Assembly (NCBI GenBank): GCA_012064415.1
Contig: SSNU01000079.1
Coordinates: 60,454 to 122,740, forward strand
Origin: Gyrodactylus bullatarudis
Taxonomy: Eukaryota > Platyhelminthes > Monogenea > Gyrodactylidea > Gyrodactylidae
DNA: 62,287 bases
Direction of reading: 5' to 3'
Shown: piece by piece, positions 32,401 through 47,400 of the stretch
How the letters are laid out: the number at the start of each line of letters is the position of its first letter
How positions within the stretch are numbered: position 1 is the first letter of the stretch
Translations under genes and position numbers: made by a program
Notes under the pieces: generated by a model
The model's database searches: none
Seen by the model: only the letters and a program-made list of their open reading frames with translations
Told to the model about the DNA's origin: nothing

Positions 32401-35400
32401 GGAATATATATGGGTCTTGAAGTTTATTAATTTTATTTTTCTCTAAACACAATTTTATTTTTACATACCTCATCCGTTTAACAAGATTAAAGGTAACTCT
32501 TTGCCAAAGTCTAGACACAGAATTTTTATTCTTCTATTGGTGGTGGAACAATTTTTGAAAAAAACAAATTATTTAAATCTCAATTGTTTTGTGTTAATAT
32601 TTCAGGAAGTAGAACTCCAAATAATATGGGTGGAGGATAAACTTGTAAAATCTGGACTTAAGCCTACACATAAAGTGGTTAAATTAGAGAACAGTTGCCC
32701 CCTCTTATTTCTCTCTAAGTTTACTTTGAATCGTATTGGTCTTTTTGATTCAGAAAAATTACTGCAAAACAAGAGGGGGCAAATGTTCTATAGATTAGAC
32801 CATAAGGTTGACTGATTTAAAGATGATTTTTACTATAGAACTCGTGAAAGATGATAGAATTTTAGGAATACTTGAGAGTACGCGTCAAAATATTCATTTA
32901 GAGGATTAAAATTTTGATCTGATAAAGGTTCAAACTCTCAACTCTGATTCCAAATGAGTTCATGCGGTATCATCATTTCTCAGAGACCTCAAGTCCAACC
33001 TGATTACTCAAATCTAATGAACTGAATATGAAAATCTATCAAAAATGGAGCAAATTTCAGAATTTTCTTGTGCTCTTTAGATCAAAATGTTCCTTCGATC
33101 GAGACTACTCTCACTCTCTCAGACCTCATCTACAGGTGTTAAATTGGACATTTTGAGAAGTGGTTTTCCAATAGAATTTCCGCTGCTTTTGAAAGCGATC
33201 TTTTCATACAAGAGAAATTAGTTTAAAGTGGTATTATTATTGTTTGCTATTGTACTTCATGTTCCTGCATTTGAAAGAAAGTGTCATTAATTTCAGTCTC
33301 TATGGGAGATTACTCTCCTCCACAAAAATAAAGTGATAAGCTGTTACTTTAGTAGTTGATACTTGAGAAAATAAAACAACAACGACACTTGTGAAGACAA
33401 TTCTGCTGTAATTATAGCAAAGTTTTGTGAAGAAATCATGAATATTTTATGACTTTTATCTGTTATTGCTTTCGCAATGAGTAATCATATCTTTTCATTC
33501 AATACACTGCAAGTTTGAGTACAAATTTAACCCTTTCCTTCAAAAAATCAATTCTAAAATTCTAGCTAGAAAAAATGGCAAATCTTGTTTTGCAGTAATT
33601 TTTCTGAATCAAAAAGAGACTAAAGGCTTTTTAACATCGATGGAATGAAAACGAATCCCTTGCGGTGAGACCAACACAATTCAAAGTAAACTTAGAGAGA
33701 AATAAGAGGGGGCAACTGTTTTCTAATTTAACCGAAAAAACATGAAATACTCTATGGATGAGCTACTCGATAGGCAGTTTTCATTTTTGTATATCAAGAA
33801 TGAAAATGATAAAATTTCTTTTTGAAGAAGAGCAAGTTGGCACTGTTGATGAGAAGATCGACCCATCTCTCATCGTTCTACAGTGAAAATCAATTAAATC
33901 AATCTATAAACCAACTTTCACTATTTTTATTAAAGGAATAAATTGGGAAATTTCTTCGTTCTAAAGATAACTGTATCAAGATTTTATTTTCAAAATCCAT
34001 AGAAATCTTTTAGCCAGTATCTTTTCGGGTTAGGTTAGAATTTATTAAAACCCCTGAACCAATTAATTCTTTGACTGATGTGTGTTGATGACTCTTTAGT
34101 TTTGATAAAACCTAACAGATCGTCAGATAATGTTAATTTAGCTGATTATTTCAGCAGTTTTTTGGATGTATCAGAAATGGTTCCCTTTGATATTTTACAG
34201 AAAAATTCGAATTTTAAATATACATATATATATATATATATATATATGTTACCGTGAGTTTGGGAAATCAGTGAGTGTTGGTAATTCACTAGTGTATGTT
34301 GGTAATCAGTGTATCTTTAGTGAATCTAGCTAATAAGCCCTTATTACCCAAACTCACTGAGAAAGTCAGTGAGTTCATCAACTCAACCAATTGATTAAAA
34401 ATAATGAGAAAAAATGAATAATTTATTTATTGCCACAAGGAAGAGAATGATGGCATCTAGAGTTACATAAAACTTGATTCTTTTTACATTTACAGGTGAG
34501 TGTTTTACAATTTCTAATTCTTTTTAGAACCTCAGCGACGCTCTCAGCCTTCTTATTCCTGAGTGGATAAATATTCACGAATTTAGTCAAATGGTCTTGG
34601 TAAACAAGAATGAATTTATAATCCCCATCAGGATTCGATTGAAAATCGATCAAATCAACTTGTGCTCTTGAGTTGAAATTTTCAGAAATGATTGGCTTTA
34701 CGACTAATTTCTTATTGCGGGAACCTTTTGACTTTTGACAAGTGATACACAGATTCAAAAACTTCTGGATTTGAGAGTATGTAATATTCTTCCATTTCAC
34801 CCTTATATCGTAGACCATCCGATCTCGGCCACCGTGTCCAGTTTTAAGATGGGCCTCATAAAGAATATCGAAAACGTCTTCTTGAGCAGCATATCTGATT
34901 ACCTTGTTTGAATCGAGACTTCTTGGTTCAATAAGAAATCTCTTTCCCTCTTCTTCTAAATAGTCGTACTTCTTAAGAAGCTTAAAATCCTGTGGAACTT
35001 TGGAGCATGAGTTGCTTTTGAGAAGCAATATCCGGTCGATCATGGTGTCTATTTCTAATTTTGACAATAGAGATGATAATTTGGTAGATTTTATTTCTTC
35101 TAGATATTTTTCGAATTTTAATCGCCATTCTTTGACGTCCATTTTTAAACCGATTATGTTTCGATTGAAGTAAATTCATGGAAAAAGTGACAATACCCTT
35201 AAGAAAGCCAATGGGAATCAAAATATAAAAAGGTGTATGAAATTTGTATTTGTAGTATAAATAGAATTTCGTATTCAGGGCTTGAACTTATTGAATCATC
35301 TTTGCATTTTAAAAATTTTTCTTTGAAAATCAATCCCTCAGACAAACACTTCCTACAATTCACTGACCTTCTCAGTGAGTTTGGGTAATAAGGGCTTATT

Positions 35401-38400
35401 AGCTAGATTCACTAAAGATACACTGATTACCAACATACACTAGTGAATTACCAACACTCACTGATTTCCCAAACTCACGGTAACATATATATGTAAAAAA
35501 ATGAACAAGCCTTTAGATGAGTATTATCTTGGTTATATTTGAATCTTACTTAAGCTCCTTCCTCCTCTAAAACATATATAACATAATGAAAAGAAAGGGT
35601 TCCTTTTTAGTCTTGGTAGTCTTGTAAATGTAAACTGAATGGTATACCAGAAGAGTAGAATAATACTTTGAATCAATTTAATTTGCTTCTTTTTCCCGAA
35701 AAATGTCCACAGCCTAAATAATACTCTATAGGCTACAACTCAAGATGTTAGAACTCAGATCAGTACCTCAAGACAAAAAATTAGGCTTTCACTAAATTGC
35801 GATTTTAGTATTTTAATCTCAATACGACCAATAAAAATCAGGGTTTTAGATCACATAACAAAGTTTGAACAAATATCATGCTGTGTGCAGCTGTCCAAAG
35901 CTACAGATCAGCAGTACTGATTCTGCACTCTCTAAGATAAAGCTCATAGCTCTTTGGCTCTGACATAGAAACGGAAATCTCCCTATCACACCCGAAACCA
36001 TTCTCAAAATGAAGCAGCTCTTATTCATTCAAATATCAATCCACGAAATAGATAAACTAGTGCCTTTTTTGAAAAGGAATTCCATGTTCTTTGTAAAATT
36101 TTTCAATTTGATTACAATTAAATAAAGTTTCTATTTCAATCAAATGATTCAAATGATTGATGGAAGTAACTCACTAGTTGGCTCAACTCTAATCTGTTTT
36201 CTAGCCTCTTTCTTTTCTTTTTTCCAAGAGATCTTGTTCCCTTTCTTCTCTCTTTTTGATCTGAGTTGGGGAAAAATTCAATGATTAAACTAAAATTGTA
36301 ATCCATAATTAAAAAGTGATAAGAGACAAACCTTTTTCTTCTCCGAGCATTTATTTGAACGTATTACATATTATGTGGTTTGTAAACTTTGGCAATTATT
36401 CAACGAAATTGAAATCTGGTCTACGCCAAAAAGAAATTTCTAATTTCTTGACTATAACGTTGTTCGCTTGCTGCCTGACTATGTTGTCTTCTGGCTTGTA
36501 TTGGTCCATCTGTATAAAAAGAAAGGGGAGAGAAAGGTGTAGTATTTCTTAAAAAATAAGGATTATAAAAATTATAGTGATTGTCATAGTAATCAGAATA
36601 ATTATAATTTTTATAATCCTTATTTTTTAAGAAATACTACACCTTTCTCTCCCCTTTCTTTTTCTACAGATAGACCAATACAAGCCAGAAGACAACATAG
36701 TCAGGCAGCAAGCGAACAACGTTATAATCAATCTATGCCGAACAGCTCCCTGAAGAACTATTTGGTTCAAAATTATGATTCTAATTTCTTACAAATAAGT
36801 CTCATTTTTCAGATTATGCAAAACTAACCTCCTTAAGCATCTACTTTCAAAGGTAACATTTAATGAGGTTCACAGATTTACTATTGCATAGCAATTACCA
36901 AGGTTTGATGATGAAAATTTTGCTCATAAGAATTTCTATTGATTCAATTGCTTCTATTGATGCAAGTTCTCTTTTTTATGGATTTCTTACAATTAAATGT
37001 TGTTTACAGTCTATATCTCAACCGTCAGACGTTTTTATGCCGATTTCTATTCTACCATAAGTCTAAATAAACTAGGCAACTCTCAGCAACTCTTATAGAA
37101 ATACTTTTTCCAGGTTAATACATGAGGCTATTGTAAATTTTCAGAGTCTACGATAGCAATTCATATTTCAACTTTTTATTTTCATTTCTTAATCATGATC
37201 TGTGCAATGATCTCATAGGACTATCTTATCAGCTGGTTGAATACCGATCCATGTTCTCTCTGTTCCCGTCTAGAAGATTTCCTATAGCTTATCAAATGTT
37301 CAACAAGGGGGAAAAATGGGAAGATTTTCTGTCCATTTTTGCTTCACAATCAGTTCCCTATCGTATAAAATATGTACTTTTCGGTTAATATTTATCGATT
37401 TCATTGAACATATTTCTACTATCTTACAATATGTTTATGCATTTAAAAGATCTATATACATAGGATATATCTGAATGGCAAAACACAAGTAACTAAATTG
37501 ACCGATTTACATAAATATTATTATGTATGAGATTCACTCTCTCTCTCTCTTTATATGTGGTCGTAAGTGATGAGTGAAATAATTCTTTTATTCTCTTCCA
37601 TAAAATTTAATCTCTATGAACTTTATTCATCATTATATATTCTTCAACTTTGAATTGAACAAAATAATGATAAAGTATTTATTTAATTTCGAAATGGATA
37701 AAAAAATCAAGATTTTGACCAGATTTCTTTCATGAAAATTTGAATCAAAATTATTAAATAGGGCCTCAAATCAGAAATCAAGAATTTGCTTTCAAAATTA
37801 TTTTCTCTTCAATCCGGATTGGTTTTTATTCAAAGATTTGAAACAATTGAAAAACAGGATCCTCATTTGATCTTTTGTCTTGGGTTTAAAAATAGTACGT
37901 ACGAGTGATTGCTATCGAATGAGCGGTAAGAAAAGTAATTTCTGAGGCACTGTTGAGTTGTGATATAAATGGCCCAATGGTTTAAAGAATATTTGCCTCT
38001 TTGCTTGTAACCAAAAATTAATTCATATTTTTAATACAACTACAGATAGATAGGTGAAACGAAATGCTAATTTATTTTTTCTTCAAAGATTTGAGTCGAT
38101 TTTTTTCTCAGAATAAATCAAATTTTCTGTTTGTTTTGTTTCGCTGGGGCGTGGTTAGATACCATTCTCTTTGCTTCTCTTAGAAAAATAATAATAACAA
38201 GAGTAAAGTCAAAGAGAGAAATTAAAGAAAATAATAATAATACGAATAGATTTCAATAAATAAAGGTGTTACAATAAGAAGTTCATGAATTACTCACTAC
38301 TACCTTTTCTTCATAGGCAATGTTAGACGATGTAATGTATTAGGTAAATAAGTCATATTTATTTGTCCTCAGGGTTTATTCTATATACGAGAAGGTTTAG

Positions 38401-41400
38401 TCAGTTTGAGTTGAGACACCTGCAGTTCAAATAATAGGCCACCCCACAGAGAAACAGAGAGCTGAAATAACACACGATTACAACAAGGTCAAAATATCAA
38501 TATGTTCTTTGATTTTATGCACTTGATTTATAACACCTTTCTTGCAGACAATTATTACACAATTTAAGTACAAACTAATTGTACTGTTTATTGGATTGCA
38601 TTGGATTTTTTAACAGAAATTTGTGCTCTCTTCTTGAATTTTTTTTACTTTTAAAGTTGATTACATGTTTATTTGGGCCGTGAGATTAAATTAAAAGTTG
38701 AAAATAAGAGAAGTATCATTCATTTATAAATATTTTTATCTTTATCGTAAATTTCCCTTAACCCTTTCTATCCCATACGCTTATAAATTGAGATAGAGCT
38801 CTAATTTCAAAAGCAATGAGTCTTTGTTAAGCTCCTGATAAATTTTGTCTTCGATCAAATTTCTGTACGGGATCATCTTCAACTAGATCTATGATGGGTC
38901 ATATGTGACCCACTGGGATGTAAGGGAGTGGCCAGAATATGCGTCTAATTTTAAGTAGATAATAATTTGGTGTTTATTATATTGATAATTTAGAATTTAT
39001 TTTGATGGTATCTCATGTAACAATTGATTCCATGAGTAATACATAAAAATACATACAATAAAATAAATCTTTGACAATTTTCAAAATTAAAAAAAATCAG
39101 ACTAGAATTAGAGATTGACAAGATGATCTTCTTCAGAAAAATTCATCAATAAAAGAGGTTATAAATATTCTCTCGTACTATTAATGGATTGCTGACCTGG
39201 AGTCTGGCTGGAGTTTAGTCTGAAGATAACAGTTTATAACAGTACTCGCTCAGGACTATTTTTAGGCATAAAGTTTCTACCATTTTGTAATTATTAGTCA
39301 TCATTAATGCAACGCTATTGCTTTTTGTGTTGCAAGATAAAATATTTGTGCCGCTTATCCAAATCTAGGTCAATTGTGATAGATGGGCCTTGAGTCATCA
39401 TTTCTACCGCCTCTAATGAAATGAATCTGTTTTTAATCTTTTTGAGTAGTCATTTACAGTTGAGGAAAGATCTAACCTCAAATTTCGAATATTGTTTCCT
39501 CATAAATATCGATACAGGTGAATTTTACCCATTTTATTACTGAAATAGCAGATAAAATTCTCCAAATCATTAATTACGATCAAAAGAGAAAAAAAATTTT
39601 TTGCAGCATGGGGTCAACATATTTTTCGATCCTTTTTACTAGAAAATTAATGAATTAGGATGATTTGAGATCAGTTCGAATTTACGGTTTTTTCAAAAAT
39701 TTATTGCTAATTTATGGATAAAAATTGATATTTTTGCACAAATAGTGGTAATTGGTTTATTTTTTCAATAATGATCTTGAAAAATAACACATATTGTAAA
39801 TATCAAAAATACTCAATTTAAAGTTAAAAAAGCATAAATGGCGCCATCTCGTCTTGTGTAAGATGTCGAGAATATATTTTGGAAGATTTTGAGGTTCGTT
39901 TTAGTGTCAATTTTAATCAGATGGATGTGATATATTAGGGTAATACAAAATTATTTTTTCCCCGAACAATGTTCTATGCCTTGATTAAAAATTGATGAGA
40001 GAAACACATTTTTGCAAATCAAAATAAAAATTTTTCATGTTCTGATATACAAAAATCCCATTTTCCCTAAACTCATCAAAATTTATCTAATTTTCTGGGA
40101 CTTTCTTCCGACATGTAAAGAAAGACTCAATTTTTATTTGTTCAAAAATTGCCATTTTCTATCGAGAGTTTTTATATCAGAACAAGGCTGGGAAAATTTG
40201 AAAAATTTGGCCTACTCTTATCTAGACATATTTCTGTTGGAAATTGAACAAATCTATTGTTAATATTTTCATTAAATTCTAGCAATTGTTGACTCTCTTA
40301 ATAATTATTTGAATAGGTAATATATAGTTTGATATAGCACTCTCATCTTTTCGTTACACAGTTGCATTCTTTAATAGTAAATCGCTCGATATATAGTAAA
40401 AATTGATAGATGGTGCTTAGTTAAACTGTTATCATTGTTTGCCATAGAATAGATATCTTCTTTGTAACATGGATTTTACAAAATGACGACAGTCATAATT
40501 AATATAAATGTTTTATTAACGATAATTAAGCAGCGGTCTCTATAAAATAAACTATAAAAGAAGATGTAATAGGGAAGCCCCTACACTTGCAAAGATTACA
40601 CAGTAGGACACTATGTGCAATAGGATCGTAATCCAAACATTTTCTGGATCGAAATTTCGTGCTGATTTTAGATCTGTAATTGTGTTTGGTTTTTGAGATA
40701 AATTGAAAAAACTGAATTTGAGAATTTAAAATTAAATTATAATTTCAAAAAATTAAATTTTTATTAATATAAAAAATTCAATTAACTAATTAGGGATCAT
40801 TAGAATCAAAATTTTATTTTATATCTAACGAGTGTCGCCCAAAACAAAAAATTGCGCATTCCAGCTACGTTTTGGTCGAAAATTTTGGAGTTAATTTTCT
40901 TCATAAATTTTAACTTTAAACGCTCATATCTTTCAAGAAAAAGAGCTCTTTAAATATTTTCTTTGACTTTTCTTCTTTTAATCCTACACTCAATTAAAGT
41001 CATCTTCCCATTTTGTACACTACTGAAGATTAATAAAACTTCTACCTCTCGAACTAAGGTGGAAGATACATCAAATTGAAGCTAATTTATTTGAGTTTTC
41101 ACTATAAAATTTTTGATGCAATCAAAATCTTGTCTAAGCTCTATTGGTACTTGATGAAATGCAGCTTAACGCTCATCAAGCATCCCAAATCTGTATATGA
41201 AGCGAGAAGCTCGTTTATTAGATTTTAGATAATTGATCTAGAAATATTTCATTCTCGGTCCTTATGTAATACATCCCACAGGTTCTTCTTATTTAGTAAT
41301 GGATTAGATGTATAATTGGATTATTTCTAAACGCTCCGAGAGATTCTTTCGTACTGACTCACAAATGGGAACCATTGCTAGATAAGACTAATATGTGGGA

Positions 41401-44400
41401 CCTACAATTTTAGATATGGAAGAAAATTTATACGAAAAGAGATGTATTTTGACTCTAGACTGATTTAGTTTTCGTTTGAGACCTAAACTTTATACATGTA
41501 ATGTTAAAATCTCAGCTTTTTTCCTTAAGGACTTAGAAATGTTTTTTAGAAATTCAATTCAGAATTTGGCTTTTGATATCTCTATTAGACAAGAAAAAAA
41601 TTCAGCATTTTTAAGTACAAAAATCGTACAAAAATAGCAATGTTCAAGTCTTTAGACGAGAAATCTGTCAGTGATGTTCGAATCTTAGTTGAAACCCTAC
41701 TCAAAAGATAGTATTTCAGCTTCTTACAACATTCAACGAGTTTATAAAGAGATAACTTTAAGAATCTGTAGACTCGAGAAATGCCGGTCAATCTGGGGGA
41801 AAGAAAGTTTAAAATTATAAAAGTGTAAATTTAAGAACACGGTCGATTTGATGTAACTTTTAGCAGTTTTTCAACTTTATTCTAGTCAACTGCATTCAAT
41901 GAGTTATCGATTGAGTAGTTTTCATTATTGAATAGGAATTATTACGCAATCGACATTTTCGATTGATAAAATTGATTGATGGTTTATGGAAAGAATCAAA
42001 TAATCTTATTTTTTAAAGCTTCTCTTGTTTATATTACATGTACATATGAAAAGGTTAAATGTATTCTATTTTATTCTATATATATGAACCCAAAAGCAAT
42101 TGATTTTAGTTAAATGGATGTCACTCTTTATCTGAAAAGTATAATTAGTTCCAGTTTAGGACAGAAAGACACTGACAATAAATATCAAGCATAGACATTA
42201 GAGTAATACAAAATTTTATTGTTCCATACAAAAATGATTTTTTAATTTAAATTCATTGAAAAATTCTTAAATTAGATTAAAGCTGGGAAAAAATCAAAAG
42301 TTTGGCCTAATCTAATGTACATGAGTTGATTTTTTATTCGGGGAATAGTTTATGCAAGATTATTTTAAATTATTATTATAAATTAGCGATAAAGTATCAA
42401 TATAATACTTAAAAATCAAAGCATATTATTTTTCTAAATGTTAAAAACTTTGTTTAGATTTAATTTTTTGAGACATAACATAAAAGTTGTCTATTTTCCT
42501 AAAGATTAATTAATATTCTGTAATGTAGTAGAGATCGTCATTGTTAAAGAAATAATTCATAAAACTTGTCCAACATTTTTCTAGTTTCTTGTATTTGTAA
42601 AGAAATAAGTTACATATTATGCACTTTGCAATGCCATAAACAGAAATACCCATCGCAGAGAGTAGTGAGAAAAAACAAGTTATTTATTGATAGTTTCTGG
42701 AAATATACTGTAACCCCAAAATAGATCTTTATTCTCCCCTATGTATGTAACGATATGAACTGTACATCTTCTTGGGAAGAAATAGCCATTCTAAAAATAA
42801 ATAATCTCGATGTAAATGTGTTTAGACTAGACACGAACAGATAGTAAAGTCATGGCTTTCATATAAATATGTTTCAGAATATAATAAATTCAACTGAACG
42901 CATTCAACAAATCTAACTAAACACATTCAGTCTAACCTCGTACAGAGTCTGTTCTAAGGAATATTACTTCTAATTTAATATTACTTTATCATTCTTCTCT
43001 CGTCTTCATGTTTAATTAAGGCTATTCTCGATGAATTTAAGAATTTATGATTCTTACAAAAATCTTTTTTTCATCAAGGTCTGAAGATTTTTCGGATAAC
43101 GATCCAAAAGACACATTGATAAGTGTCATTGAGTTGTTGATTAAATGAAAATTCTTGGCAAAAGTCTATCTGATCAAAATTAGGCTGTTCTTTTAATTTC
43201 GAAAAAGCATCAAATTTCCAATTTTTGAACTTTCGAACCCGATATTGTTATCGATTTCGAAAGAAATAAAACAATTTGACTGGCATAAGCATAAAACAAA
43301 GAGTTCAAATTCGCCAAAAAAACCCAAATTATTTTGCGGGAAATCGAGCCGTTTGAATTCTTCGAACATCACGAGGGAAAATGATCCAAAATTTAGATGT
43401 CTAAAACCAACCTCTATTGCCAGATTATAATTCTTCGTCTGTGTCGAATGGTTTTAAATCTTTGAAATTGATAAAACTATCGGGTTCGAAAGTTCAAAAA
43501 TTGGGAACTTGATGCTTTTTCGAAATTAGAAAAACAGCCCGATTTTGATCAGATAGACTTTTCTCAAGAATTTTCTTTTAATCAACAACTCAATGACTCA
43601 TTTCAATTTTTCCTATGCAATCACTAAAATCCGAAATATTTTGGCCATTTGATGAGTTCCTTTTCAAAAATACTAATCTCATCATCAAGAGGGCCTTCAT
43701 GGTGAATTTCGTTGTTTTGTCATGTCCGTGGGATATTCTGGGAAAAATGGGCAATACCATAATGGAGAATGACTTTTACTCTTTAAAATTTGCAAAACAT
43801 GATCTGAGTGCTAAATTTCATCAGAAATATTAGTACTCTTGTGAGTTGTTCAGAGAAAAAAATGAACAGTTTAAATTCTCTATACTAGATAAATTACAGA
43901 AGGTGAAGATTCTGCAAAAGAGAAAGAAAGAAAGTAGAAGAAATTATGTTATATATTATCCAGACATGATGAGATGATCTATACAACCCACTCCCCTCAC
44001 ACTATTGAATTGATTGATTTCTTTTTTTTCATAGAAATAACTTTCTTTAAGAAGAATGAGCTTCTCATAATTGAAATATTATATAATTAATTTGATATAA
44101 TTCACATAGCAGATGAGAGGAACCAAAAGTTTTCTCTAAAGGATCGTTTCGGATCAACACAGTCGTTGAACTTTCCAAGAAGAGACAGTTTCGACAATAA
44201 CAACAATAATTCGTCAAAAAGATCTTCTTTTGCGTGAGTTTTTATTTCCATAATTTTACAGTTTTCACTGATAATTTGTGATATTTGAAATTCATTATCG
44301 GTTAGAAAATACTAGGGGTAGAGTCGAAATTCGTATATTTTATCACTCAAATATACGCTAGTTGTCTCTAAGCTTATTAGTTTAGAACCAAACTAATATA

Positions 44401-47400
44401 TTCCTGATGAAGTTCGGCAATAATATCGTTCATACATTTATTCAATAACCAAGTACCGAAATCCCATTCTAATAGCTATGTATTGATGCTTGAACTTTTT
44501 TTAAATTTATCAATTATCAGTCATCATTAGAGCAGCAAATTTGATATGTTGCTCGTTTCCATTTCCTCATTCAAAAAATATTAAAAAATTTGATTTGTTA
44601 GTTACCAAGATGAATTGGCGATTTTCAAAACGGTTGTGACTTTTTTTTACGATTTTTTCCTTACTCTTCTACTGGATAAAAATTGATTCTCTTTTAAATA
44701 ACTGTCTAAGTAAGCCTTTTCCTTTACTCAGGTACCAGTTTAATCATTTTCTTCTTTATTGAAAATCCGCCTATAATTAGATTCGCCAAGAGTAATTTTG
44801 ATTATGACTGGCCTGTCATAATATGCTGACAAAAAATAATGATAAGGCGTTTCACTCAGCCCCCATTTTAACTTCCTCTCCCTAAGGTGAATTTGTGACA
44901 AGGATATAAACTGGGAGACTGATTGTAAATAGGGTTTGATTTTATCTATGCAACTCCCATCTTCTGACAGTAATTTTAATCACATTTATATTATATGCTA
45001 ATAAATACAAAGCTCATATTTTCATAACTAATGTCAGTAGAAATTACCTTCCAACGTGGAATTAAACGACCAAAAAAAGATAACCTTTTAACAAGAGATC
45101 ATTGGTAAATAGAAAATCTGCTCTTTGTAGGTACATTCGTCGTACTTCCGGGTATACTTTGAGAATATTTTCGATCCATTTTTTTCATAGCTTTGATCCA
45201 TAGGGACAAAAAATAGCCAAAGTATCATTCTTAGACATTCAACACCAAAATATACTTTTTACATGACTAAAATTTAAAAACTCTATCAAAGATTTAAAAA
45301 CACTATTCCAAAAATCTCGACAAAAACTTGTGACCATAGAATAAAAACTGGTGATGCTTAATTTTCCCTTTGAAGAAGAAAACGTTATGGTAGATTTTGG
45401 CTTTTTAGAAGGTTGGAATATAAAATTTCAATTAAAAAAATAAACCATCATGCCATAATTAGTCAGCACAGCACACAAAAGTCAATTTTTTATTTACAAT
45501 AAAATTTTATAGCTCTAAATCACTGAGAAAAATAATAATTTCCGACTTATCTTTGAAAAAATATGCTATATTTAAAAGACATGTTAAGAAAAATTATTCT
45601 TCCCCATCAATATTCTGTCTTTATTTTGTTATACGGACATGAGGCGTGTATCTGTTACCGTTAATCTTGTTACTATTGATAGTCTTAAGAAATTTAAAAG
45701 GCTTTTTCAAGACTATGAAATTTTTTATCAAACAATCCAATCGTGTGGAAAAGAAAAATTTACACGCCATATTTTATAAATAACTGATGATTTGAAGAAA
45801 TTTATATTGAGATCACTAACCTGTTATTCCTGAAACCCGGTAACACTGATACGTATTATTCTCTGGAATCTATGATTCCGCAGTGGACTGTATAAAAAGT
45901 CTAAATTTCGGACTCTTCACAATTGTGGATCAGATGATCTGGGAATTTCATTAGTAGCGAATAAAATTAACACCCTCGAATGTAATAGAATTTTAATTAA
46001 AACTTGGGTCAATATTGGCCATCCAAACGTTTACAAGTTCATACGCCTTCTTTAGAGGTAATACGTATTGATTATAATTTCTATAGTTAATAATGGTACA
46101 ATAAAAAGTGCAATTTCCCGGACTCAGACTGCTACAAAATTATTTACATTTACTTTATATTAGACTTGAATAATATTATTCCGGGGTTGTAAATTAAAAC
46201 ATTTTCAAACCGTTTCACAAAATTACGATCTACCTCTGTAAGCGAAATACAAATTTAATGAAAAAATGTTCAATTCGTCGTGAATATTGAGCTGACCATA
46301 GAACTGGCCATAGCATCTTTCATTATTTTTTAAAATTATTACACTATAGACGATAATATTAAAGGATTTTTGAAATATGTAACTTGTTACCGAATGATAT
46401 TACATACTTTTCTTCGATCTATATATACACCTGTGTGTCTGGATGAAAGGCTTACACAACATGTTTAAATCAATAATAACCGTAGAGGTATAATGCTAAG
46501 GATATTTTTGTTTTAAATGCTACACATCATGGTTCTTCTCCCCTACTCAATGTTATTAAGAAGGATTTCTTTCCAGTTCAAACTGACGGAACTAGGAATT
46601 TATCGGTTATTCTCTTTTTGAAATTATATAATTTTGATCTTCTTATTTAATAATCATTTTCTGTATTACATTTACATCCACCCTAACACAAAATCTGATT
46701 GAGCATTGCAAACATGGTCCGTGTATAACTAAAGACTAAAGTTAGTTGACATGAAGATGAAAATTTACCATTTTTCCCGGATCATTGGGAACAAAAAACC
46801 CATAATTTAAGGAACTGAAAAGGTAAAAAATTGGCAATATTTCAAATTTCGAAAATACAGGTTAATGAAAATTTGTTTTTTGATAAGTTTTTTATCAGCT
46901 TTCTAGTAGTATAAGTTTTAACTCAAGATTCTATCAAATAAAAATTTTTCTTATTCAGTATTTTACATTGATAAAAATTGCATGAGCTTATAGAGGAAGA
47001 TGAGATCAGTTCGTTTGTATAAATTTAAAATAAATAATTCTCATTTCTTATTTAGTTTAATAGCTTAGATTCTCATTGGTCCATGCAATCGACCAATAAT
47101 ATTCAGAATTAGCCCTATATACGAGGATCTCTTCCCTTTTAATTTAACTCTTCTCACTATACAGGACTTTTACCTGTACTACGATTATCAATTCATTCAA
47201 TCTGTGAACTCAAAGAGTTCATGTGGCATTCAAAGTTTTAAAGTGAAGGCCCGAGAAACTCTCCATTCTTCACATTGTACAATTCATAAAAGTTAGCCTT
47301 GAGAATTAAAATAAAATTGCTTATAAATTTTCGCTCAAGTGTTTCTAAATCTTGAAGACTACTCTAAAGTATAGAAACTTTCTGTTAAAAAGTCAATTTA

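Larger units (their letters stand above)
30791..34246. other. start of a large intron: repeats, no exon seen
   Basis: Contains two inverted-repeat elements (32688-32789 and 33583-33724) and a TA dinucleotide run at 34219-34246. I found no further splice-bounded coding segment. Confidence 0.4.
35486..44109. other. large intron of the 282-aa gene, second part
   Basis: 8.6 kb of AT-rich DNA without recognised exons. It holds a hairpin element (36450-36778), a possible piggyBac-like remnant (38762-38926), diverged members of another foldback family (39925-40235, 42195-42345), a CT run at 37535-37551 and a palindromic element at 43115-43610. Confidence 0.4.
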
